DNA of 5,316 nucleotides, from assembly GCA_012517485.1 (NCBI GenBank), contig JAAYUT010000604.1:1-5316 (forward strand), in the 5' to 3' direction. The translations under genes and the position numbers were made by a program. Below, piece after piece: positions 1-5,316 of this stretch; position 1 is the stretch's first letter, and every line of letters starts with the position of its first letter. The stretch comes from Candidatus Atribacter fermentans. Its GTDB lineage: Bacteria; Atribacterota; Atribacteria; Atribacterales; Atribacteraceae. The notes beneath the pieces are model-generated. The model made no database searches. It was not told the DNA's origin and was given only the letters and a program-made list of their open reading frames with translations.

Positions 1-102
1 ACTTCTTAGCCAGTGGGGGGATCAAATAAACAAACAAATCCAGAAAGACCTAATAATTATCCGACCTTTTTTTTGATTACGTTTTTATCTGTATAATAAG
101 GT
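1..102. other. Unassigned edge sequence downstream of the permease
   Basis: A stretch of 102 bases after the permease stop, with no terminator-like hairpin: GACC at 48-51 and 63-66 is a direct repeat, not an inverted one. Two frames are open to the window edge. On the minus strand, after a TAG at about position 50, codons read VFLDLFVYLIPPLAKK to base 1. On the plus strand a frame from base 2 runs to a TAA at 95-97. Neither has a convincing SD or a recognisable protein, so I do not call a gene. Confidence 0.4.
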
Positions 103-1095
103 TTATAATTTTACCTTTCTTTCATAGAGAATTCTTTGAATTGAATCCAAAGACACCGCTGCAACGACCACTACCCCACTCACTGCAGTCTGCCAATAAG
201 GAGAAATACCAAAAATTACAATTATATTTTCAATAACTCCGGTTATCACGGCACCTAATACTGCCCCGACAGGATTACCAATACCTCCCGCCGGCGAAAC
301 CCCTCCAATAACTGAAGAAGCGATTGATGGTAATACCCACTCTTGCCCTATTGCAGGTTGAGAAGAGCCAAGACGTGCGACCATAATCATACCAGCTAAG
401 GCAGCTAACAATCCAGCCATCATGAAAGTTATAATCTGGATTCGGTCAACTCTAATACCAAGTATTTTTGATGCTTCACGATTATTTCCTACAGAATACA
501 TATAACGACCAAAAATTGTATATTGTGTTATGAATAAAACTACGCCGGCAACACCAATCATGATGATAAAAGGTGCTGGTATCCCTAAAAAATCGCCTTG
601 ACCCAAAAAATAAATAGCTTTCGGAATTCCGGTTATCGCTCTTCCTTTTGAAATAACTAAATTGAGACCGGTATAAACACCGGTCATTCCAACTGTAACA
701 ACCAAAGAATTCAAGTTCAACTTTGCTACTAAAGCTCCATTAAGAAATCCACATCCTGCCCCCAAAATGAGACATAAACCAAAGGCAAGCCAATGATGAA
801 TCCCTAAGTTAATAATGAGAACTCCACCAATAACTCCGCAAAAACCAGCTATAGCACCAACTGACAAATCCAATTCTCCAATAAGCAGTAAACATGCTTG
901 ACCCAAAGCAATCATTCCGATAAATGCCAAAGATCTTGTTAAAGCCTGTAAATTATAACCACTTAAAAAATAAGGCGACAAAAGTGAAGCAAAAGCAACA
1001 ATAACAATTAGCGCAAATATAACACCAATTGAACGTGTTCTTCTAACTATTTCCATCGTTTTGCTTAGTTTCGAAATACTCTCTCTCTGTGCCAT
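103..1095 (-). CDS. Sugar ABC importer, membrane permease (RbsC type)
   Basis: An inner-membrane permease of the CUT2 family that forms the sugar channel, probably as a homodimer with the double ATPase. It has 330 residues from the ATG at 1095, or 333 from the GTG at 1104; typical family length is about 310-350. A short basic cytoplasmic N-terminus (KTMEIVRRTRS) precedes the first hydrophobic segment, IGVIFALIVIVAFASLL, and some eight to ten membrane segments follow. Family landmarks are GELDLSVGA just inside an early helix (about residues 73-81), the loop GRYMYSVGNNREASKILGI that contacts the ATPase (about 196-214), and SVIGGVSPAGGIGNPVGAVL, a Gly-rich stretch typical of RbsC proteins (about 261-280). 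It ends with the basic tail YERKVKL. It is intact, with no frameshift. It is the third importer gene, and nothing recognisable follows within the window. Confidence 0.92.
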   Translation of the reverse strand: MAQRESISKLSKTMEIVRRTRSIGVIFALIVIVAFASLLSPYFLSGYNLQALTRSLAFIGMIALGQACLLLIGELDLSVGAIAGFCGVIGGVLIINLGIHHWLAFGLCLILGAGCGFLNGALVAKLNLNSLVVTVGMTGVYTGLNLVISKGRAITGIPKAIYFLGQGDFLGIPAPFIIMIGVAGVVLFITQYTIFGRYMYSVGNNREASKILGIRVDRIQIITFMMAGLLAALAGMIMVARLGSSQPAIGQEWVLPSIASSVIGGVSPAGGIGNPVGAVLGAVITGVIENIIVIFGISPYWQTAVSGVVVVAAVSLDSIQRILYERKVKL

Positions 1096-1103
1096 TTCAA
1101 ACA

Positions 1104-1107
1104 CTCC
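1104..1107 (-). promoter_or_regulatory. Ribosome binding site of the permease gene
   Basis: GGAG on the minus strand, 8 bases before the ATG at 1095-1093. A second possible SD, GAAGG, precedes an in-frame GTG at 1104-1102 by 7 bases, so a start three codons earlier cannot be excluded. Confidence 0.55.
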
Positions 1108-1116
1108 AAAACCTTC

Positions 1117-2640
1117 TTATTTAACAGTAACTCGTTCTTTGTCTCTATCAATAATATTTATTGCTGATGCAATAATTTCTGAAGATTTAACTTTACTTGG
1201 GTCAAATTCACCAGTTATTCTTCCTCTATAAATAGTAATAAGACGATTACAACATCTAATTAATTCTTCAAGTTCTGAAGATACCAAAATAATTCCAATC
1301 TTTTCTTTTTCAGCAAGATCTTTCATAATTTTATATATTTCGGTTTTCGTCATAACATCAATTCCCTTGGTTGGTTCATCAAAAATGATTACTTTTGGGG
1401 TTGGAGAACAGAACATTGCACGTCCGACAATAACTTTTTGTTGATTTCCTCCACTTAAAAATCTTATTGGAGTCTCTATTGAAGATGCTTTTACCGAATA
1501 TACTTTTACTAGCTCTTCGGTCATTGATTTTTCCTTCTTCGGTGATACTACAATACCATTTAGTACTTTTTCACCGAGAGCAACCCCAACATTATGCCGA
1601 ACACTTAAATATGGAAATATTCCTTGTTGCTTTCGCTCTTCAGGAAGGTAAAATACTCCTCCCTGAATAGCAAAATGAGGGCTCCCTAATTTTAACTGTT
1701 TTCCATCAACTTGCACTTCTCCTTCCGCCACAAATCTATATCCTAAAATAGTTTGCATAATTTCAGAACGACCTGCCCCAACTAAACCGTAAAATCCAAG
1801 TATTTCCCCTCGATGTAATTTAAAATTAATATTTGAAAACCCTTTTCCAGATAGATTTTTTACTTCCAAAATAAGGTCACCCTTATTCTCAGTAGGACGG
1901 AAAACAATTCTTTCATCAATTTCTCTACCTGACATCATTTTTATTATCCAGTTTCTATCAACTTCTGAAGCTTTAGCATAACCTACCTTTTTCCCATCTC
2001 TGAGAACAGTTATCTCATCGCCTATTGCAAATACTTCCTCCAGCTTATGAGAAATATAAATTATTGCTTTTCCCTCTTTCTTGAGTTGGTTTACTATTTG
2101 AAATAAACGCTTAGTATCTTCGCTAGTCAAACTTGTTGTAGGCTCATCAAGGATAATAATCTCACAGTCTTCAATTATAAGCGCACGAGCAATTTGTAAT
2201 AATTGTTTACTCGAAGGCGAAATATCGCTGACACTGGTCTCAGCTTTTTCAGTGACATGAAATTTATCCAAGAGAGGGGTTGCCATTTTAAAAATTTTGC
2301 TTTTGCTCGAATAAAAACGGTTTAATCCTTTCCTCTTAAAAGGTAATAATAAATTTTCTCCAACTGTCATATATTCAAATAACTGTAATTCTTGAGGAAC
2401 GTAAGCAACCTTATTGATAATTTCTGAATTCTCAAAGATACTTTTGCCTTCGATTTTTACATTCCCTTTTTCAGGATGGTAAATACCAGTTATAACTTTT
2501 ACAAAAGTACTTTTACCAGCTCCATTTTCTCCTACAATACAATGGACTGTTCCTTTTTTACAGGCAAAATCAACTTCATTAAGAGCTACTACCCCTGGAA
2601 ATATTTTGGTTATACCGGTTGCTTCTAAGATATAATCCAT
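1117..2640 (-). CDS. Sugar ABC importer, double ATP-binding protein (RbsA/MglA type)
   Basis: A fused two-domain ATPase that powers uptake on the inner face of the membrane. It has 507 residues from the chosen ATG at 2640, close to the roughly 500 typical of the family. The frame is open to an ATG at 2682 (521 residues), but MDYILEATGITKIFPG at 2640 matches the family's usual N-terminus and has its own SD. Numbered from 2640, domain 1 has Walker A GENGAGKS (37-44), Q-loop Q83, Walker B ILDE ending at E166 and H-loop H198. Its signature reads ISPSSKQ (140-146) instead of LSxGxQQ, with the Gly replaced by Ser. Domain 2 has the family's usual degenerate Walker A GLVGAGRS (285-292), a canonical LSGGNQQ (395-401), Walker B IFDE ending at E422 and SSE in place of the H-loop His, also usual here. 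It therefore keeps the normal asymmetry of CUT2 ATPases, apart from the altered first signature. The TAA stop is 12 bases before the permease's upstream GTG and 21 before its preferred ATG, indicating co-translation in one operon. CUT2 membership is certain; the sugar cannot be read from this protein. Confidence 0.92.
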   Translation of the reverse strand: MDYILEATGITKIFPGVVALNEVDFACKKGTVHCIVGENGAGKSTFVKVITGIYHPEKGNVKIEGKSIFENSEIINKVAYVPQELQLFEYMTVGENLLLPFKRKGLNRFYSSKSKIFKMATPLLDKFHVTEKAETSVSDISPSSKQLLQIARALIIEDCEIIILDEPTTSLTSEDTKRLFQIVNQLKKEGKAIIYISHKLEEVFAIGDEITVLRDGKKVGYAKASEVDRNWIIKMMSGREIDERIVFRPTENKGDLILEVKNLSGKGFSNINFKLHRGEILGFYGLVGAGRSEIMQTILGYRFVAEGEVQVDGKQLKLGSPHFAIQGGVFYLPEERKQQGIFPYLSVRHNVGVALGEKVLNGIVVSPKKEKSMTEELVKVYSVKASSIETPIRFLSGGNQQKVIVGRAMFCSPTPKVIIFDEPTKGIDVMTKTEIYKIMKDLAEKEKIGIILVSSELEELIRCCNRLITIYRGRITGEFDPSKVKSSEIIASAINIIDRDKERVTVK

Positions 2641-2648
2641 TTTTTTCA

Positions 2649-2652
2649 TCCT
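2649..2652 (-). promoter_or_regulatory. Ribosome binding site that decides the ATPase start
   Basis: AGGA on the minus strand, 8 bases before the ATG at 2640-2638. The earlier in-frame ATG at 2682-2680 has no SD and lies inside the 3' arm of the hairpin. The ATG at 2664-2662 has only the GGTGAT that is locked in that same arm. This favours translation from 2640. Confidence 0.6.
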
Positions 2653-2673
2653 ATCTAAATTCATTTTATTAAA

Positions 2674-2720
2674 ATCACCCATAAAAAGAAGTTTTTTAGG
2701 TTCAACTTTTTATGGGTGAT
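2674..2720 (-). repeat. Perfect 15-bp inverted repeat (hairpin) between binding-protein and ATPase genes
   Basis: The arms are ATCACCCATAAAAAG at 2674-2688 and CTTTTTATGGGTGAT at 2706-2720, an exact reverse complement over 15 bases, with a 17-base loop. In the minus-strand transcript the stem begins 16 bases after the binding-protein stop. It is followed by only a short U stretch (GAUUUUAAUAAAAUG), so it is a poor full terminator. The likely role, by analogy with other importer operons, is to protect the 3' end of the upstream message or cause partial termination, giving more binding protein than membrane components. The repeat is seen directly; the role is inferred. Confidence 0.8.
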
Positions 2721-2736
2721 ACAAAATTAATTCTTT

Positions 2737-3705
2737 TTAGTATCCTTTATATTCCTTTACATCATCAGGAATCATGTCTTTGGTTATTACAACAAATCCA
2801 GTATCAACCAACATTGGGGTAGCAATTCCTTGGTTCTGTAACCATAAACAAAGAACTGCATAAGCACCTTGCATTTTGGGTTTGGTACTATACGAAGACT
2901 CTACAACGCCTTCTTTTATTAAAACTATTAATTGATCTAAGTCATCCAAACCAACATGGATAATTTCTCCAACTTTACCAGCTTCTTTTATGGCAAGACC
3001 GACTCCAATTGGTCCAGCAGCATTGTGAGCAATCATACCATCTAGATCAGGATGAGCAGCAATGATTGAAGCAGCTTGTTTCTGGGCTTGCTCGATACTA
3101 TCGTTATCAACGCCTTCGGCAACAATTTCCACGTCTGGCACCTTGGAGAAAAATTCTTTTGAAGTCTCAAAACGTTTTTTATGGTTTGGTGCAGTGGGGA
3201 CTCCTTCAATGAGAGCTATTTTATAAACGTCTTTCTTTTCTTTTGCTCTCATCAATTCCACAAGTCGCTGACAGGCTCCAATCTGTTGGGCAACAAAATC
3301 ATTATTTACAGTGGTAAGACCCATACCTTCTGGAGCATAGGAATCAAATACTACAATGGGAATTCCACGGGCGAGAATTGCCTCTAAGACTGGTCTATTC
3401 CCTTCAGCATCGAGAAGATCCAAAGTAATACCAGATGGTTCAGTTGCTGCTGCTTGTTCAAGTATTCTGTTTTGTTCCACGACACTTGCGGTTGCTGGAG
3501 CCCTATAATCGATTATAAATGTGTCGCCGGTTATCTTTTCAAGAAATTGAGCCATTTCCTGTGCTCCTTGATTAACTTTATCAAACCAAGGGTGAACAAT
3601 TTTTGGCACGATCACATATCTATATTCTTTTGCTTGAGCTAAACCAAAACCAATCACTAATACTGTCAATAAAACAACAACTATAACAACCAAACTTTTC
3701 TTCAT
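2737..3705 (-). CDS. Sugar ABC importer, secreted substrate-binding protein (RbsB type)
   Basis: A 322-residue periplasmic binding protein of the ribose/galactose type, which captures a sugar outside the membrane and delivers it to the permease. Residues 1-25 form a signal peptide: MKKS, a long hydrophobic core, then GLAQA with likely signal peptidase I cleavage before K26. No lipobox Cys is present, so the mature protein should be soluble. The two-lobe fold shows in the opening strand YRYVIVPKIVHPWF (W40 and F41 lie where RbsB has its aromatic ligand-stacking residues), GIPIVVFDS at about 114-122, IALIEGVP at 163-170, DGMIAHNAAGPIGVGLA at 222-238 (N228 where RbsB has a ligand Asn) and HVGLDD at 250-255 (D254 where RbsB has a ligand Asp). 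The conserved ribose-contact Arg of RbsB is not evident in VPTAPNHKKR, so the ligand is probably not ribose. It sits directly upstream of its ATPase and permease, and downstream of an epimerase, suggesting a monosaccharide ligand. The family is certain; the ligand is unknown. Confidence 0.9.
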   Translation of the reverse strand: MKKSLVVIVVVLLTVLVIGFGLAQAKEYRYVIVPKIVHPWFDKVNQGAQEMAQFLEKITGDTFIIDYRAPATASVVEQNRILEQAAATEPSGITLDLLDAEGNRPVLEAILARGIPIVVFDSYAPEGMGLTTVNNDFVAQQIGACQRLVELMRAKEKKDVYKIALIEGVPTAPNHKKRFETSKEFFSKVPDVEIVAEGVDNDSIEQAQKQAASIIAAHPDLDGMIAHNAAGPIGVGLAIKEAGKVGEIIHVGLDDLDQLIVLIKEGVVESSYSTKPKMQGAYAVLCLWLQNQGIATPMLVDTGFVVITKDMIPDDVKEYKGY

Positions 3706-3710
3706 TTTTT

Positions 3711-3717
3711 TCCTCCC
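3711..3717 (-). promoter_or_regulatory. Strong ribosome binding site of the binding-protein gene
   Basis: GGGAGGA on the minus strand, with GGGAGG followed by six A residues and the ATG at 3705-3703. This is the strongest SD in the window, fitting the high expression usual for importer binding proteins. An in-frame stop at 3750-3748 rules out a much longer N-terminus. Confidence 0.8.
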
Positions 3718-3797
3718 TTTTTTAGAATTAACAAATAAATATAAAACCTATTCATTTTAAATAATGTTCTATATTATCTTTTATCATCACCTCTTTT

Positions 3798-4658
3798 CTA
3801 TGCAAATATTTTCTTCTCTATGCTTTTCAAAAATTCTAAACCCTTCTTAGCAATATCCTCGGGTTTAGCAATTTCTCTCCAAATTGCAACCTGTCGCCCA
3901 AATTCTTCTTTCATAATATCTGGTGTAAACGATTCAACAACTAACCATCTTTGGTAACCGATTTCTTTTAAACCTTGATAAACCTCATCCCACTCGATAT
4001 GACCATTTCCAGGAATTCCCCTATTGCTTGCGCAACAATGAAAATGGTAAAGTAAATTATCGGCAGTTTTGATAGCATCGTATAAACGATTTTCTTCAAT
4101 ATTCATTTGGAATGTATCTAAATGAATTTTTAATTGAGGATGGTTAATTTCATTAATAAGAGCTTTCGCCTCTTCGGCAGTGTTGAGAAAATGAGATTCA
4201 AAACGGTTAACAGGTTCAAGAGCAAGAAATACTTTATAATCTTTGGCAAATTCTGCAACTTTGAATAAACTCTCCTTGCAAATTTCCCATTCTTCTTGAG
4301 TTCTCCCTTTTTTATTGCTTAATCCCCAAGGTGCATATATAACTCCTCCGACAACATCACTGCCAAGTTTTGCAGCTTCCTCTACACATTTTTTAAGGAA
4401 ATTAATTCCGTTTTCCCTAATGGTTTTATCACTTGATGTAATATCGGTTTTTTCATCAAGTGATGTAGAACACAAACATTTAACATCTATTTTTTTTGCT
4501 TCTTTGGTAATTTCATTACTTAGACCAGAAGATAAATAATCTTCACTTAAAGAAATTTCAATTCCTTCATAACCAATTTTTTTTACTTTTTCTAGGATGG
4601 ATATTCTTTCTTTTGTAAATTTTGAAAAAAATAACAATCCAAAAACACCATAATGCAT
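3798..4658 (-). CDS. Sugar isomerase/epimerase TIM barrel, D-tagatose/D-psicose 3-epimerase-like
   Basis: A 286-residue cytoplasmic protein, the normal length for AP-endonuclease-2-type sugar epimerases, which move the hydroxyl at C3 of ketohexoses using a divalent metal. The four metal and catalytic ligands can be matched by eye to Agrobacterium D-psicose 3-epimerase (E152, D185, H211, E246): E148 in LALEPVNRFE, D181 in HLDTFQMNIEE, H207 in HFHCCASNRG and E242 in VVESF. Substrate-contact residues E154 (for E158) and R213 (for R217) are also present. The third contact, His188 in the reference, is Gln184 here (codon CAA at 4109-4107), in a motif that usually reads DTFHMNIEE. The PGNGHIEW stretch is the usual one following the metal His. 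There is no signal peptide. The ATG at 4658 has a good SD, and the stop (TAG) is 92 bases before the binding-protein start, fitting one operon. It could instead act on another ketose, a sugar phosphate or an inositol derivative; the fold is secure, the substrate is not. Confidence 0.85.
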   Translation of the reverse strand: MHYGVFGLLFFSKFTKERISILEKVKKIGYEGIEISLSEDYLSSGLSNEITKEAKKIDVKCLCSTSLDEKTDITSSDKTIRENGINFLKKCVEEAAKLGSDVVGGVIYAPWGLSNKKGRTQEEWEICKESLFKVAEFAKDYKVFLALEPVNRFESHFLNTAEEAKALINEINHPQLKIHLDTFQMNIEENRLYDAIKTADNLLYHFHCCASNRGIPGNGHIEWDEVYQGLKEIGYQRWLVVESFTPDIMKEEFGRQVAIWREIAKPEDIAKKGLEFLKSIEKKIFA

Positions 4659-4666
4659 TTAAATCA

Positions 4667-4673
4667 TCCTTTC
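4667..4673 (-). promoter_or_regulatory. Ribosome binding site of the epimerase gene
   Basis: GAAAGGA on the minus strand, with 8 bases between AGGA and the ATG at 4658-4656. This supports the start at 4658 rather than a later internal one. Confidence 0.75.
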
Positions 4674-4786
4674 TTATTTCATATTAATTGCTTGTTCCTT
4701 GACTAAAATTTTCTCTTTTTTTAATAAATTTTGATTTATTTTAAGGAAATATTATCTACAAAAACACTTGAATACCTTATCTCAAT

Positions 4787-4814
4787 ATTATAAGTTTTCT
4801 TTTGGATTTCAGAA
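4787..4814 (-). promoter_or_regulatory. Candidate sigma-70-type promoter for the epimerase/transport operon
   Basis: On the minus strand a perfect TATAAT lies at 4792-4787. The best -35 hexamer is TTCTGA at 4814-4809, 16 bases upstream, matching TTGACA at only three of six positions. It sits about 130 bases before the epimerase ATG. In DNA this AT-rich a TATAAT is expected by chance fairly often, so the call rests mainly on position. Confidence 0.3.
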
Positions 4815-4953
4815 CACTTCATGACATTTCAAATAAATAATATTTTGTAACAATCAAGTTCTATTTTTAATTGTTATTTCCAAATGATTTAAATTTTACT
4901 AAATATGACCACAAATAATTAAGGAATATATGATTTTTCAGAAAATTGATCAT

Positions 4954-5316
4954 TTATAACTTTTCTATTTTCCTCTGCATTTCTTTCGTTTGAATTGGAT
5001 CAAGTGCTCCAGTAATAATATGATAACTTACTGAACTTCTCTCAGGAATAATTCTCACATTCCCAGCTGCTTTCTCATGAGTATAACCTTCTGGATCACA
5101 TGTACCTGGCAATAAAAATCCATAAGCTTCTCGATCCCCGTTTCGTATAATCCATCGGGTGGCATGATCAAGTTTATCAGGCCGGTAGGAAACATAATCT
5201 CCTGAACCATCAGGATGCACTTGTAAAAAATGAGTCCATCCCTGATTATCGGTTTTGGGAGATTTAAGATAAAGCACTAATTCTGGAAAGTAAGGGTCTT
5301 CGGGTAGTATGGTTTG
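4954..5316 (-). CDS. Aldose-1-epimerase (mutarotase) fold protein, C-terminal part, 5' end outside window
   Basis: The last 120 codons of a gene that enters from the right edge; TAA stop at 4956-4954. The frame stays open to the last base (it begins QTILPEDPYFPEL), so the in-frame GTG at 5277-5275 is internal and should not be taken as the start. The residues GFLLPGTCDPEGYTHEKAAG, then a GNVRIIPE strand and a short charged helix ending in RKIEKL, look like the last beta-strands and tail of galactose-mutarotase-like proteins found in sugar operons. Members of that fold interconvert sugar anomers or bind sugars. The assignment is by eye from a C-terminal fragment; catalytic residues cannot be judged because most of the protein is missing. 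The next gene starts 295 bases downstream, so this gene may be a separate transcription unit or an early member of the same one. The family call is moderate and the precise function is unknown. Confidence 0.55.
   Translation of the reverse strand, partial: QTILPEDPYFPELVLYLKSPKTDNQGWTHFLQVHPDGSGDYVSYRPDKLDHATRWIIRNGDREAYGFLLPGTCDPEGYTHEKAAGNVRIIPERSSVSYHIITGALDPIQTKEMQRKIEKL

Larger units (their letters stand above)
4659..4953. other. Non-coding AT-rich intergenic region upstream of the epimerase gene
   Basis: A 295-base gap between the mutarotase-like stop and the epimerase start. I see no credible open frame on either strand, no tRNA-like fold and no GC-rich hairpin with a U-run that would be a convincing terminator. 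It holds a possible -10 box (TATAAT on the minus strand, 4792-4787) and an AT-only-rich inverted repeat, TAACAAT at 4848-4854 and ATTGTTA at 4870-4876, separated by 15 bases. The length and the candidate promoter make this the likeliest control region for the downstream transport operon. Confidence 0.6.

Noticed and set aside
48..80. Possible terminator ending in an eight-T run (67-74)
   Set aside because: The bases before the T-run form no stem: the GACC copies are direct repeats. On the minus strand, the direction of the permease, this is an A-run and not a terminator tail.
1467..1670. Plus-strand open frame of 67 codons inside the ATPase gene
   Set aside because: It lies antisense within a clear, motif-bearing coding region, with no recognisable protein content.
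3181..3642. Two plus-strand open frames (3181-3387 and 3454-3642) inside the binding-protein gene
   Set aside because: Both are antisense to a conserved gene and rich in Cys, Phe, His and Ser in the way expected of shadow frames.
3752..3787. Minus-strand mini-frame (MIKDNIEHYLK) in the gap before the binding-protein gene, preceded by GAGGTG
   Set aside because: The SD-like GAGGTG abuts the ATG directly, which is too close for normal initiation, and the peptide is only 11 residues. A leader peptide cannot be excluded, but nothing else supports it.
4315..4539. Plus-strand open frame of 74 codons inside the epimerase gene
   Set aside because: It is antisense to conserved epimerase sequence and has no support of its own.
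4848..4876. TAACAAT/ATTGTTA repeat as a terminator for the mutarotase-like gene
   Set aside because: The stem is only 7 bp and almost all A/T, lies about 80 bases after the stop and has no following U-run on the minus strand.
1..5316. CRISPR arrays, tRNA or rRNA genes, insertion sequences, prophage or defence genes
   Set aside because: I looked for repeated spacers, tRNA-like folds, transposase motifs and terminal repeats on both strands and saw none.

Overview
The window shows one side of a sugar-uptake and sugar-processing locus. Every supported gene lies on the minus strand, so transcription runs from high to low coordinates. The DNA is AT-rich, with long A/T tracts between genes and clear purine-rich Shine-Dalgarno (SD) sites. 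The binding protein has a cleavable signal peptide without a lipobox cysteine, which suggests a low-GC bacterium with a periplasm, or another lineage that exports soluble binding proteins. By overall flavour I would guess Atribacterota or Thermotogota. The window holds no marker gene, so this is only a guess.

In transcription order: (1) 5316-4954, the C-terminal 120 residues of a gene that enters from outside the window, resembling the end of an aldose-1-epimerase (galactose mutarotase) fold protein. (2) 4953-4659, a non-coding AT-rich gap with a possible promoter. (3) 4658-3798, a sugar isomerase/epimerase TIM barrel of the D-tagatose/D-psicose 3-epimerase type. (4) 3705-2737, a secreted sugar-binding protein of the RbsB type. 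(5) A perfect 15-bp hairpin in the gap after it. (6) 2640-1117, the double ATPase of an RbsA/MglA-type importer. (7) 1095-103, the RbsC-type permease. (8) 102-1, an edge stretch with no gene I can assign.

Genes 3 to 7 probably form one operon. The binding protein, ATPase and permease make a complete CUT2-family (ribose/galactose/inositol type) ABC importer. The upstream epimerase would convert the imported sugar, or a derivative, once inside. The partial mutarotase-like gene may belong to the same pathway. The substrate is not determined; a ketohexose or related monosaccharide is the simplest inference. No kinase, dehydrogenase or regulator is visible in the window.

Most of the window is ordinary carbohydrate-utilisation machinery, and I see no convincing undescribed system. 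The points most worth a second look are a Gln in place of a usual active-site His in the epimerase, the strong intercistronic hairpin, an atypical first ABC signature motif, and the ATPase start site.
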